From NCBI GenBank assembly GCA_016717335.1, contig JADKFS010000002.1, positions 496,001 to 560,000 of the forward strand: 64,000 bases of DNA, written 5' to 3'. A model generated the notes under the pieces. That model searched no databases, was not told the origin of the DNA, and saw only the letters and a list, made by a program, of their open reading frames with translations. The stretch comes from Candidatus Ribeiella danica (GTDB lineage Bacteria; Chloroflexota; Chloroflexia; Chloroflexales; Roseiflexaceae). A program made the position numbers and the translations under genes. Below are positions 10,216 to 19,000 of the stretch, piece after piece (the first letter of the stretch is position 1; the number at the start of each line of letters is the position of its first letter).

Positions 10216-11397
10216 CTACATGAGCGCAAGCCTGTAGGCTCGCTCCGCCGCAGGCGCAAGATGCTCCCAGGTGTAGTGCGCCGCGACTCGCTCGCGCGCG
10301 TTCCGCCCGAGCGTTTCGCGCAGCGATGCGTCGGACAGCAGCGCCAGCGCCGCGCGCGCCAGCGCGCCCGGGTCGCCGGGCGACACCAGCAGGCCGCTGT
10401 GCGACTCCTCGATATACTCGGCCATCTGGCCGACCCGGCTGGCGACGACGGGCAGCCCGGCGGCCATCATCTCGAGCAGCTTTGCCGAGCAGCGCGCGCG
10501 GTTGATCAGCGTGTCGTCCACCGGGGCCAGCGCGAGATCGGCCGCGGCGAGCAGCGCCGGGATCTCGCGCGGCTCGACCCAGCCGCGGTAGTCGATTGCC
10601 GCGGCGACGCCGGCGTGGGTTGCGAGGCGTAGCAGCTCCCGCTCCTCGCCGCGCTCGCCCCGCCCGACCACCAGCAGCCGCGCGGCGGGGCAACCCATGA
10701 CGATTGCCACCAGCGCCGCCACCACGTCGCGCACGTCGAACTCCCAGAAGCGCGTGTACAGCAGCACCGTTGGGACGTTGGGACGTTGGAACGTTGGAAT
10801 GCTGGAACGTTCGACGTGGAAGACGCCATTTGGCAGGTAGAAGACGTTCTCGGGCGGCACGCCAAAGCCCCAGACCTGGGCCTGCAGCGTGCGGCTGGCT
10901 ACGGTGACGGCGGCGGCCCGGCGCGGCAGGTCGCGCTCCTGCCAGGCGAACAGTGTTTTCGCCGGGCGCGGGTAGGGCAGCAGGTCGTTCCAGCCGCCCC
11001 AGCCCTCCCAGTCGTCGGTGTCGACGACCAGCGCCAGGCTTGGGCGCAGCGCGCGCGCCAGCAGCGCCGCCAGCCCGCTGTAGCCCTTGGGCTTGAACAG
11101 GTGCAGGACATCCGGGCGCTCGGCCAGCGCGTGGCGCAGCAGCGAGGCCACCTGCTGCGCCACGCCGGCCGCGCCGGGCAGCCTCGGCAGCGCGGTGTGC
11201 GTCACCGGCACGCCGCCGTAGACCTCGCGGCGGCCGGCGTCCTGCGGGTTCAGCACCGGCGGCGCAACAATGCTGACGGCGGCGCCGCGCCGCACCAGCG
11301 CCTGCGCCAGCGGCAGCATGCGTGCCGAGAGCGTGCCCTTGGGACGGATGCCGAACGGGGCCAACATGACGACACGAGGAGCAGCCATACGCATCAT
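10216..11397 (-). CDS. Glycosyltransferase family 4 containing an in-frame repeat insertion
   Basis: A 393-residue GT-B glycosyltransferase. It has an N-terminal VVMLAPFGIRPKGTLSARM segment, a mid-protein YLPNGVF, VVGRGE, and a C-terminal MMAAGLPVVAS segment. Between NGVFHVE and VLLYTRFWEFD, where relatives normally continue directly, lies an insertion reading RSSIPTFQRP and a few further residues, encoded by a tandem GGAACGTT-type repeat (see 10767-10815). The frame is kept, so the protein may still fold with a surface loop. The start is one of three ATG codons between 11388 and 11397; spacing to the upstream gene is four bases, implying co-transcription. Confidence 0.85.
   Translation of the reverse strand: MMRMAAPRVVMLAPFGIRPKGTLSARMLPLAQALVRRGAAVSIVAPPVLNPQDAGRREVYGGVPVTHTALPRLPGAAGVAQQVASLLRHALAERPDVLHLFKPKGYSGLAALLARALRPSLALVVDTDDWEGWGGWNDLLPYPRPAKTLFAWQERDLPRRAAAVTVASRTLQAQVWGFGVPPENVFYLPNGVFHVERSSIPTFQRPNVPTVLLYTRFWEFDVRDVVAALVAIVMGCPAARLLVVGRGERGEERELLRLATHAGVAAAIDYRGWVEPREIPALLAAADLALAPVDDTLINRARCSAKLLEMMAAGLPVVASRVGQMAEYIEESHSGLLVSPGDPGALARAALALLSDASLRETLGRNARERVAAHYTWEHLAPAAERAYRLALM
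10767..10815. repeat. Tandem CGTTGGAA-type repeat inside a glycosyltransferase gene
   Basis: On the plus strand the units read CGTTGGGA, CGTTGGGA, CGTTGGAA, CGTTGGAA, TGCTGGAA, CGTTCGA. On the coding (minus) strand this gives RSSIPTFQRP in frame. A closely related unit sits in the same reading frame in lon at 58524-58553, and non-coding copies occur at 26394-26421 and 60255-60303. Confidence 0.8.
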
Positions 11398-11401
11398 TCA
11401 G

Positions 11402-12487
11402 CTAAAAATACGTCTCGACTCGAAACAGCGCCAGCGGCGCCAGCGCCAGCCCGAGCGCGGCCAACCCGAGCAGCGGCCGGCGCGTCCGCACGATCGCCCA
11501 TGCCAGCGCGACCACCACCGCCAGCCCGATCCGGGCGGAGTGCGCCATGTAATTCGTGGAAGCGCCCGGCAGCGATATGACGAACAGGCCGTTCGCAATC
11601 AGAGCCCAGCCGACCGGCGGGAACCGCTCGACCCAGAGCAGGTAGCCGCCCCACAGCAGCGCGGCGAGCGATGGCACGAGCACCCACATGATCTGCACGC
11701 CCCAGGCCCAGTCCGCCACAGTCGTGGCGCCCAGCAGGCCGACGATCGGCAGCATATGCTCGGCCGGCGCGCCGCGCGTGCCAGCCGCCGTAATGCCGGT
11801 CTCCCCGAATGTCAGCAGCAGCACCAGCTGCCAGATCAGACCAGGCCCCAGCGCCAGCACGCCGAAGCGGAGCCGCGCGCGCCAATCCCAGCTGCCGCCC
11901 GCCAGCAGAAACGCGATGCCGTACAGGACCGTGGTCTCCTTCGCCAGCACGGCCAGGCCGCACAGCAGCCCGGCCAACAGTCTGCGATCCGCCTCCCAGC
12001 AGAGTATACCCCACAGCACCAGCCCGTACGCCAGCACCTCGGTCAGATCCATCTCCACGACGAACAGCGCGCCGATCCACAGGCCGAAGAAGGCGCCTAG
12101 AATCGCCGGCATCCTGTGGCGAACGGCAAGACGAGCCAGCGCATAGGTGCCGGCCACGAGCGAAAGCACGTTCAGCCCGATCAAAGCCCAGGCCTCATAT
12201 GGCCCGAACGGAGCGGCCAGCGCCGAGAGCAGGATGCGCTGCGCGCGGTAGGCCGGCACGTCCATCGGCACATCCAGCGACGGAAAGGAGCGCGCGAGCA
12301 GATGGACGAACGAGCCGTCGATCAGCACGAACGAGATCGGATCGAAGTGAAATCGCGCCAGCTTGATCGACGCCATGCTCAGTGCAATGAGCAGCACCAG
12401 CAGCGCAGGAGTCGCCGGAGACCCGATAATCCTCTGGAGCGCCGATGTTCGTATGCGCTCCTGCGCCAGCGTTTCCGTATGATTCAT
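11402..12487 (-). CDS. Polytopic membrane protein, possible GT-C glycosyltransferase
   Basis: About 361 residues with 9-10 hydrophobic segments and no soluble domain of recognised type. The start at MNHTETLAQ is preceded by AAGGGG at good spacing; a longer form to 12574 is less likely. The segment between the first two helices (FHFDPISFVLIDGSF) carries aspartates on what would be the outer side, and LAKETTVLY occurs mid-protein, as in several bacterial polysaccharide membrane enzymes of GT39/GT87 type. Last upstream gene of the polysaccharide block, divergent from the V4R gene. I cannot name a function with confidence. Confidence 0.7.
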   Translation of the reverse strand: MNHTETLAQERIRTSALQRIIGSPATPALLVLLIALSMASIKLARFHFDPISFVLIDGSFVHLLARSFPSLDVPMDVPAYRAQRILLSALAAPFGPYEAWALIGLNVLSLVAGTYALARLAVRHRMPAILGAFFGLWIGALFVVEMDLTEVLAYGLVLWGILCWEADRRLLAGLLCGLAVLAKETTVLYGIAFLLAGGSWDWRARLRFGVLALGPGLIWQLVLLLTFGETGITAAGTRGAPAEHMLPIVGLLGATTVADWAWGVQIMWVLVPSLAALLWGGYLLWVERFPPVGWALIANGLFVISLPGASTNYMAHSARIGLAVVVALAWAIVRTRRPLLGLAALGLALAPLALFRVETYF

Positions 12488-12635
12488 AGGCCCCTTGCCA
12501 CGATGTAATGCATTATCACAAAGGCAGCTGTATTGTCGCACACTATGGTACGGTGATATGGCGATATTGTCCACTGCTACGTCCTAAACTGCACTGGTAC
12601 TGGCGACGGCCCCCCCTTAAGTCCCTCCGGATCGG

Positions 12636-12664
12636 TTGACTACCGCTAGACCATCGTGTACAAT
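12636..12664 (+). promoter_or_regulatory. Sigma-70 type promoter of the V4R gene
   Basis: TTGACT and TACAAT are separated by exactly 17 bases, 67 bases upstream of the V4R start. The rest of 12488-12731 is the divergent intergenic region to the polysaccharide block; it holds a run of C near 12610 and nothing else recognisable. Confidence 0.7.
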
Positions 12665-12731
12665 AAATGGAGCTTTCTGGGCCGCAGATCCCGCCTCGCC
12701 TTTCTGCTATAGACCCGTAAGGAGTCGGGCA

Positions 12732-13379
12732 ATGCCAGACGAACGTGGCAACGCGAACGACCTTGAGCCGCGCTACTACCCGAACCTGATCGGGCGCCTG
12801 TATCTGATCAGCCTGGAAGATGTCATGGGCCGCAACGGCGTCAATGCGCTGCTCAACCTGGCCGGCACCCGGCATCTGGTCAATACCTACCCCCCCTCCA
12901 ACCTCAAGCGCGAGTTCCCGTTCGCCGACCTGACCACGATCTCCAAAGCCACCGAGACCATGTACGGCCCGCGCGGCGCCCGCGGGATGGAGCAGCGCGC
13001 CGGCCGCTACGCCTTCAACCTCGGCCTCAAGGAGTTCGGCCCGCTGCTGGGCATGGCCGACCTGGCGCTCAAGCTCATGCCCATGACCATGAAGATGAAG
13101 ATCGCGCTCAACGCCACCGCGCAGACCTTCGACCGCTTCAGCGACCAGCCGACCCGCGTCGAGGAGCGCAAGGGCCAATTCATCTACATCATCGAGAAGT
13201 GCCCGGTCTGCTGGGGCCGCAAGAGCGAGAAGCCGTGCTGCCACCTGGCCCAGGGCATCCTCGAGGAGGCGCTGACCTGGGTGACCGGCGGGCACTCGTT
13301 CCACATGGAAGAGATCGAGTGCCGCGCGCTGGGCGGCCCGACCTGCAGCTTCGCGATCGACAAAGACGCCATCGATTAA
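12732..13379 (+). CDS. V4R-domain small-molecule-binding protein
   Basis: A 215-residue protein related to the V4R (4-vinyl reductase) domain found in BchJ and in sensory regulators, where it binds small hydrophobic ligands. The C-terminal third shows the cysteine-rich signature: CPVC at residues 157-160, then CCH about eight residues later, and a terminal ECRALGGPTCSF that usually closes the domain. The N-terminal part (LIGRLYLISLEDVMGRNG) is the dimerising helical region seen in related proteins. The start MPDERGN follows AAGGAG; the longer reading to 12636 overlaps the promoter. It precedes a signalling cluster. Role as BchJ is not supported because no other bacteriochlorophyll gene is present. 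Confidence 0.82.
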   Translation: MPDERGNANDLEPRYYPNLIGRLYLISLEDVMGRNGVNALLNLAGTRHLVNTYPPSNLKREFPFADLTTISKATETMYGPRGARGMEQRAGRYAFNLGLKEFGPLLGMADLALKLMPMTMKMKIALNATAQTFDRFSDQPTRVEERKGQFIYIIEKCPVCWGRKSEKPCCHLAQGILEEALTWVTGGHSFHMEEIECRALGGPTCSFAIDKDAID

Positions 13380-13420
13380 AACGCCAGGCGCCCGCGTAAT
13401 GCGAATGTAATCTGGGCGCC

Positions 13421-13450
13421 TTGAGATAGCCGGGCGCTATCTTGTATAGT
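13421..13450 (+). promoter_or_regulatory. Sigma-70 type promoter of the beta-helix gene
   Basis: TTGAGA, an 18-base spacer and TATAGT (each five of six consensus bases) lie about 75 bases upstream of the next start. A small hairpin GGGGTCACGACCCC follows at about 13455-13468, between promoter and gene. Confidence 0.6.
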
Positions 13451-13525
13451 AAAAGGGGTCACGACCCCGGAGGAGGTCTACCTATCCTTCTCGCCCTCCG
13501 GCCGACATCAAGGGGAAGTTAATCT

Positions 13526-14920
13526 ATGAAACGCATCGTGATTCGCGAGCGCACACCGATACCCCCCTTCGGCGAGCCGGCGCGCGACCTGCGTATCCTA
13601 AATAAGCCGCTCTGGCTGCTCCAGCGCGACTTACTGGCCCACCATTGCCGCGGCGCACTGGAAGTGGACTCCCTGTCCGAGATTCCCAGGGAACGCGAAG
13701 AACTGCTCGTCCACCGGGATAACCTCTTCTTCAACGATCTGCTCATCGATACCTTTATCGCTCAAGCGAAGGCAAGCGGCCACGCCTGCCAGATTGCGTT
13801 CGCGCGCGACGACAAGGCGATCACGACACACGCGCTGCGCCTGCAGGAGGGCATCACGCTCGACGCGCAGCACAATGTCTATGTCGCCGATCTCTACTAC
13901 TACCCAAACGGTGTGACTGAAGAAGCCCAGCCGCTGGTGATCGACACCGAGCCACGCGAGATGGGCTACTATCATATTCCCCAGTACATGGCGCCCAACC
14001 AGGGCGATCTGATCTTTCAGGTGCCCATGCGCGCGTTTCTCTCGATCGAGAGCTGGGTGCATGTGTTCCTGTCGAACTCGCCCTTTGGCGTATTCTCGTG
14101 GGGCCGTATCCAGGAGCAGCGCGCCGAGGAGAGCTGGAAGGAGAAGCTCGCCGTCTCGTTCAGCACGCTGGCCGATACGCTGAACCCCTTTGCGCCAAAG
14201 TGGCGCAACCACTTCCTTTCCAGCTCGCGGCTGGTCAAGATCGGCAAGAACTGCTCGATCGATCCAACCGCGACGATCCACGGGCCGACGATCATCGGCG
14301 ATAACGTGTCGATCGGCGCGGGCGTGGCGATCACCAACAGCCTGATCGGCAAGAATGTCACGATCATGCAGGGCTCGCAGGTCATGCTGAGCGTGGTTAG
14401 CGATCGCTGCTACCTGCCCTGGAACGCCGGGATCTTCATGTCGACGCTGATGGAGAACTCGATGATCGCGCAGCTGAGCTGCCTGCAGATGAGCGTCGTC
14501 GGGCGGAACACGTTTATCGGCGCAGGCAATATCTTTACCGATTTCGACCTGCGCAACCAGCCGCTGCACACCTATCACCGTCGCAAGGGCGCCAGCCAGC
14601 CGGAAAAGGAAGAGATCGGGCTGCCGGTGATCGGCTCGGCCGTCGGGCACAACTGCAAGATCGGCAGCGGCTTTGTGATCTACCCGGCCCGCATGATTGG
14701 CTCGAACAGCACGCTGATCTACGCCGACCCAGAGGCAGTGGTCAGCCGGAATATCAACCCCTACACACAGATCGACGACCTGGGAGTCGACGAGCAGGGC
14801 GAGCCGCGACGCACGATCTATACCTGGCCGCGCGTGATGGAGCGCCCGAGCGCGGATACCGACGAGCCGATGGAACCGCTGCACATGTCATTGCCGAAGG
14901 CGGCGCGCATGCGCCACTAG
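13526..14920 (+). CDS. Left-handed beta-helix (hexapeptide repeat) protein
   Basis: A 464-residue protein. Residues about 230-400 contain hexapeptide repeats of the LbH fold (IGKNCSIDPTATIHGPTIIG, then VSIGAGVAI, SLIGKNVTI, VVGRNTFIGAG, AVGHNCKIGSGFVI), as in the acyltransferase halves of GlmU-like enzymes. The N-terminal 200 residues resemble the nucleotidyltransferase-like half of such proteins but lack a GxGTRM signature. It may be a sugar acyltransferase or a structural relative. A Shine-Dalgarno AAGGGGAAG precedes the ATG. The response regulator follows after 12 bases, overlapping its ribosome site with this gene's end, so the two are probably co-translated. Confidence 0.72.
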   Translation: MKRIVIRERTPIPPFGEPARDLRILNKPLWLLQRDLLAHHCRGALEVDSLSEIPREREELLVHRDNLFFNDLLIDTFIAQAKASGHACQIAFARDDKAITTHALRLQEGITLDAQHNVYVADLYYYPNGVTEEAQPLVIDTEPREMGYYHIPQYMAPNQGDLIFQVPMRAFLSIESWVHVFLSNSPFGVFSWGRIQEQRAEESWKEKLAVSFSTLADTLNPFAPKWRNHFLSSSRLVKIGKNCSIDPTATIHGPTIIGDNVSIGAGVAITNSLIGKNVTIMQGSQVMLSVVSDRCYLPWNAGIFMSTLMENSMIAQLSCLQMSVVGRNTFIGAGNIFTDFDLRNQPLHTYHRRKGASQPEKEEIGLPVIGSAVGHNCKIGSGFVIYPARMIGSNSTLIYADPEAVVSRNINPYTQIDDLGVDEQGEPRRTIYTWPRVMERPSADTDEPMEPLHMSLPKAARMRH

Positions 14921-14932
14921 GAGGAAAACCCT

Positions 14933-15877
14933 GTGAGCAAGGATAAGATTCTTGTTGTCGAAGACGCACCCGACATCTCCAGCCTGCTCAAGATCTACTT
15001 TACTTCGCAGGGGTTCGAGGTGATGACGGCGATGCGCGGCCAGATCGCCCTGGATATCTGCCGCAAGACACCGCCGAACCTCGCGCTGCTGGATGTCAAC
15101 TTGCCCGATATGGAAGGCTACGAGATCGGCAAGTCGCTGCGATCGAGTGCGCGGACGCGCCATATCCCGATTATCTTCCTGACCGCGCGCGGCGAGAAGC
15201 AGGATCGTATCAAGGGCCTCGGCGAAGTGCAGGCCGAGTACTATATCGTCAAGCCCTTCGACATCGAAGAGGTCCATACGATCGTCAAAGGCGCGCTGGA
15301 CCGCGCACGCCAGAAGAATCTCGCGCACCCGGTCACCAATCTGCCGACCGCCGAGCTGATCAACGATCAGTACCGCCACCTTGTGTCCAGCAACGGCTGG
15401 GCGCTCGCACAGGCGCATATCAACGGCTTCGAGACCTTCACCCAGGCGTATGGCGCGGTCGTCGGCGAGGATGTGCTCAAGTTCACCGCGCTGATGCTGA
15501 ACGAGGTCATCAACGAGCTGGGCAACCCCGACGACTTCATCGGTCAGATGGTCGTCGGCCCCGACTTCGTGATGACATCGACGCCCGAGAGCTTGCACGC
15601 GATCGCCTCGAAGCTGTGCGAGCGGTTCGATGCCGAGATCGGCCTACAGTACAACTACAAAGATCGGCGCAACGGCTATATCGTCGTCAACGACGACCAG
15701 GGCAACCCACGCCAGGTGCCGCTGATGTCGCTCTCGATCGGCGTGCTCACCAGCGACGACGGACCGTTCTACGACATCCGTGAGCTGAGCGAGACCGTCG
15801 AGGACGTGCGCCAGAACGCGCTGGCCGAGGCACGCGAGCTCGGCCGCAAGAGCCACGCGAGCTACGGTCGACCGTAA
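14933..15877 (+). CDS. Response regulator with degenerate GGDEF-like output domain
   Basis: A 314-residue two-component receiver. Residues 5-120 form the REC domain, with the acidic pair at 10-11, phosphoacceptor Asp54 (ALLDVNLPD), Thr84 and Lys107 (IVKPF). Residues 130-310 look like a GGDEF fold, but the active-site loop reads VVGPDFVM rather than GG(D/E)EF, so cyclic-di-GMP synthesis is unlikely; it may bind nucleotide or act as a protein-interaction module. The start is GTG at 14933, with AGGAGG seven bases upstream. It precedes the giant histidine kinase by 160 bases and is its most likely partner. Confidence 0.88.
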   Translation: MSKDKILVVEDAPDISSLLKIYFTSQGFEVMTAMRGQIALDICRKTPPNLALLDVNLPDMEGYEIGKSLRSSARTRHIPIIFLTARGEKQDRIKGLGEVQAEYYIVKPFDIEEVHTIVKGALDRARQKNLAHPVTNLPTAELINDQYRHLVSSNGWALAQAHINGFETFTQAYGAVVGEDVLKFTALMLNEVINELGNPDDFIGQMVVGPDFVMTSTPESLHAIASKLCERFDAEIGLQYNYKDRRNGYIVVNDDQGNPRQVPLMSLSIGVLTSDDGPFYDIRELSETVEDVRQNALAEARELGRKSHASYGRP

Positions 15878-16037
15878 ATGTCACGGGCTGGGCGTCGAGG
15901 GTGCGTGCGCAGGGGTGGCAATCTGCCGCTCAGTCCACCCCTCCCAGCCCTCCCGGCTCCTAACACTAATCACGCCAACCTACCCATCCAGCAACGATCA
16001 GCGTCGATCGTCCTCTGGAAGGAGCAAACCCCTGGAT

Positions 16038-19000
16038 ATGGACACGACAACGGTAGCCTCCCCGCTGGCTCGGACTTGGGAACTCCTCGCCGACCTGGCA
16101 AGCTGCGGGCAGGCAAACATGACGATCTACGATGCTGAGACGCTCGCGCGCCGCATCATCGATCTTATCCACGATCGCCTTGCGTGCCCTTGGGGTTTAC
16201 TCCTACTACAGAATGGCGTAACCAGCGCCCACACCTCGGCCGCCTGGGGTCTCGACGCGGAACTGGAGCAGCGCCTGATCGCGCGCAATGGCCATGGTCT
16301 GCCCTCCGAAGCTGTCGAGCTGACGCTCCACTATGACGGCAGCCCGGCCGGGGTGCTGCTTCTGGGCAAGCCGGCCGAGGCCGCGATGTTCCTCGCCCCC
16401 GGCTTTCTCCAGGCGTTGCGCACGCAGCTCGAGCTGCTGATCAGCCTGCACCGCCGCGAAGCCGATCAGCAGCAGCGCGCCCGCGAGCTGTTCGTGCTGT
16501 ACGAAAACGGCCAGGCGCTCAGCTCGACGCTGCATATCGAGCCAATGCTCACGCGCGTCGCCGAAAATATCACCCTGGCGATGGGCGCCGACCACTGCGA
16601 GCTGCACCTGATCGACCAGGAGGACCCCGGAATGCTGTACGAGGCAGCCTCGTACAGTGCAGACGGGCAGGGCAAGCCGATCGGGCTGCGCTACACGATC
16701 GGCGCCTACCCGCCAATCGTCGGCCTGCTGCAGTCCGGCGACGCGCTGGTGGTCGCCGTTCAGCCGCACGAGCCCGTCGATGTCGGCGTGGAAAAAGTGC
16801 TGGCGCTGCTCGGCTGCAACACTGCGCTCTTGCTGGCGCTGAAAGTCAAGGATCGCACGGTAGGGCTGCTCGGAATCACCTATACCAAACACAGCCACTC
16901 GTTCAGCCGCGCCGAGATCAACCTCGGGCAGACTCTCGCCGGCCAGGTTGCGACGGCCATCGTCAACGCACAGCTGGCGGTCGCCGAGCAGCAGCGCGCG
17001 GCCGCGCTCGAGCAGCTGCAGGCGATCAGCCACCGGCTCGAGGCCGACCTGTCGCTCGACGAGATGCTGAACATCATTCTCGAAGGGGTCCGCTCGCTCG
17101 TGCCGCATGATGGCGCCGAGATCAGCCTGTACGACTCCGGCGCACAGGCGCTCTACGTCACGCTGACCCGCGGCGTTCGCCCGAACGACGATCCGCACGA
17201 CCAGGCCGCCGGGGGGCTGGCCAGCTGGCTGGCGCGGCACCGGCGCGCGCTTCGTCTGGCGGACTATCAGCGGCCGCCAGTCCGGCCGCTGGTCGGCGCC
17301 CTGGCCGACGGCACGACGATCCGCAGCTACCTCGGGCTGCCGCTCCAGGTCGGCGATCAGCTGATTGGATCGCTCGAGCTGTACAGCGCCAGGGCCAATA
17401 GCTATTCTGGCGAGGATGAGCGGCTGCTCACGATCGTCGCAGGGCAGGCCGCACAGGCAATCAGCAACGCCCGTCGCTACGAGCAGGCCGACCAGCACCT
17501 GCGCAGCCGGGTGCAGCAGCTCACGGCGCTGCAGCGGATCAGCCGCCAGCTGACGTCGAACCTATCGCTCAGCCATATCCTCGGCTTCACGATCGAGGAG
17601 GCGCTGCGCGCAACCCACGCGACCAACGGGTACATCGCGCTGCGCAAGGGGTTCGCGTTCGAGGAGGCGATGCGCGTCTTCGCGCTCGAAGAGGGGCCGC
17701 GCGGCGCCGGCGACAGCGATGAAGACGGCTATATTCGCGTGATCGCCGCCGATGGCTACAGCGAGAGCGATCTCAAGCGACTGCTGACACAAGTCGTCAG
17801 CGGCAGCACGACCGTCGCGGAGCTGGCGATGTCCAGCGGCGAGCCGCTGCTGCAAGACGAGCTGGCGAACGACGATCGGCTGGGCGAGATCGGGCCGCTC
17901 GTAGCTGCGACCCTCGCCGTGCCAATCTACTACGAGGCGCAGGTCGTCGGGGTGGTCAACCTGCACAGCGAGACCGCGCACAGCTTCGACCACGACGCGC
18001 TCGAGTTCGTCCGCGCCCTGGCCGACCAGGCCGCCCTGGCAATCGGCAACACCCAGCGCTACAACGAGCAGGTGCGCCAGCGCGAGCTGCTCCAGCAGCG
18101 CGCCGGCCTGCTCAAAGAAGTGCTCGACATCGGCCAGGCGCTGCGCACCGACCGCACGATCGAGGAGGTGCTCGAGCAGATCGCGTACAGCATCGCCGAT
18201 ACGCTCGGCTACCGCGTCGTCATCATTGACATGGTCGACCAGGACGACCCGGCTATTCTGCGGGTCATCACGGTTGCGGGCGTGCCGCTCGAAGAGCTGA
18301 AGCGCCTGCGCCAGGGCAAGCTGCCCGTCGCCATCCTGCAGCGCATGCTCGACCCACGCTTCAGAGTCGGCCGCGGGTTCTTTATCCCCGAAGAGACCAT
18401 GCAAGAGCTGATGTCGGACACCGACCTGCGCGAGGTCACTCACTTCAGCATCACCGACAAGCGCAAGCCCGACGAGTGGCAGGCCGGCGACGCGCTGCTC
18501 ATCCCGCTCTACAGCATGCGCGGCCAGCTGCTGGGCATCATCTCGGTCGACAACCCCTACGATCGCCTGCGGCCGACGCGCCGCTCGGTCGACCCGCTTG
18601 AGATCTATGCTCAGCAGGCAGCCATCGCGATCGAGAACCTGAGCTTGCTGAAAGAGGCGCGCGATCAGGCCGCCCAGATGACCGCGCTCGCCCGCGCCAG
18701 CGCCGCGACCGTCTCGACGCTCGACCTCGACGACCTGCTGGAGCGTGTCTACAGCGAGATCAGCGCGTACCTCGGCACGCCGCCATTCTTCTTCGTGCTC
18801 TCCTACGATGACCAGACGAACTTCACCCGCTACGAGCTGTTCAAAGAGCAGGGCCTGATCATGCAGGCCTACCATAAGACCACGCACCCCAAAGGTGGCC
18901 TGTCGGGCTGGATCATCGACCACGACGCGGTGCTGAACATTCATGATCTGATCCAGGAGCGCGACCAGCTGCCAGTCGTACCGCGGCCGCTCGGCGGAGC

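Noticed and set aside
12732..13379. bchJ (bacteriochlorophyll 4-vinyl reductase)
   Set aside because: The V4R domain is also common in regulators; no other pigment genes occur in the window.
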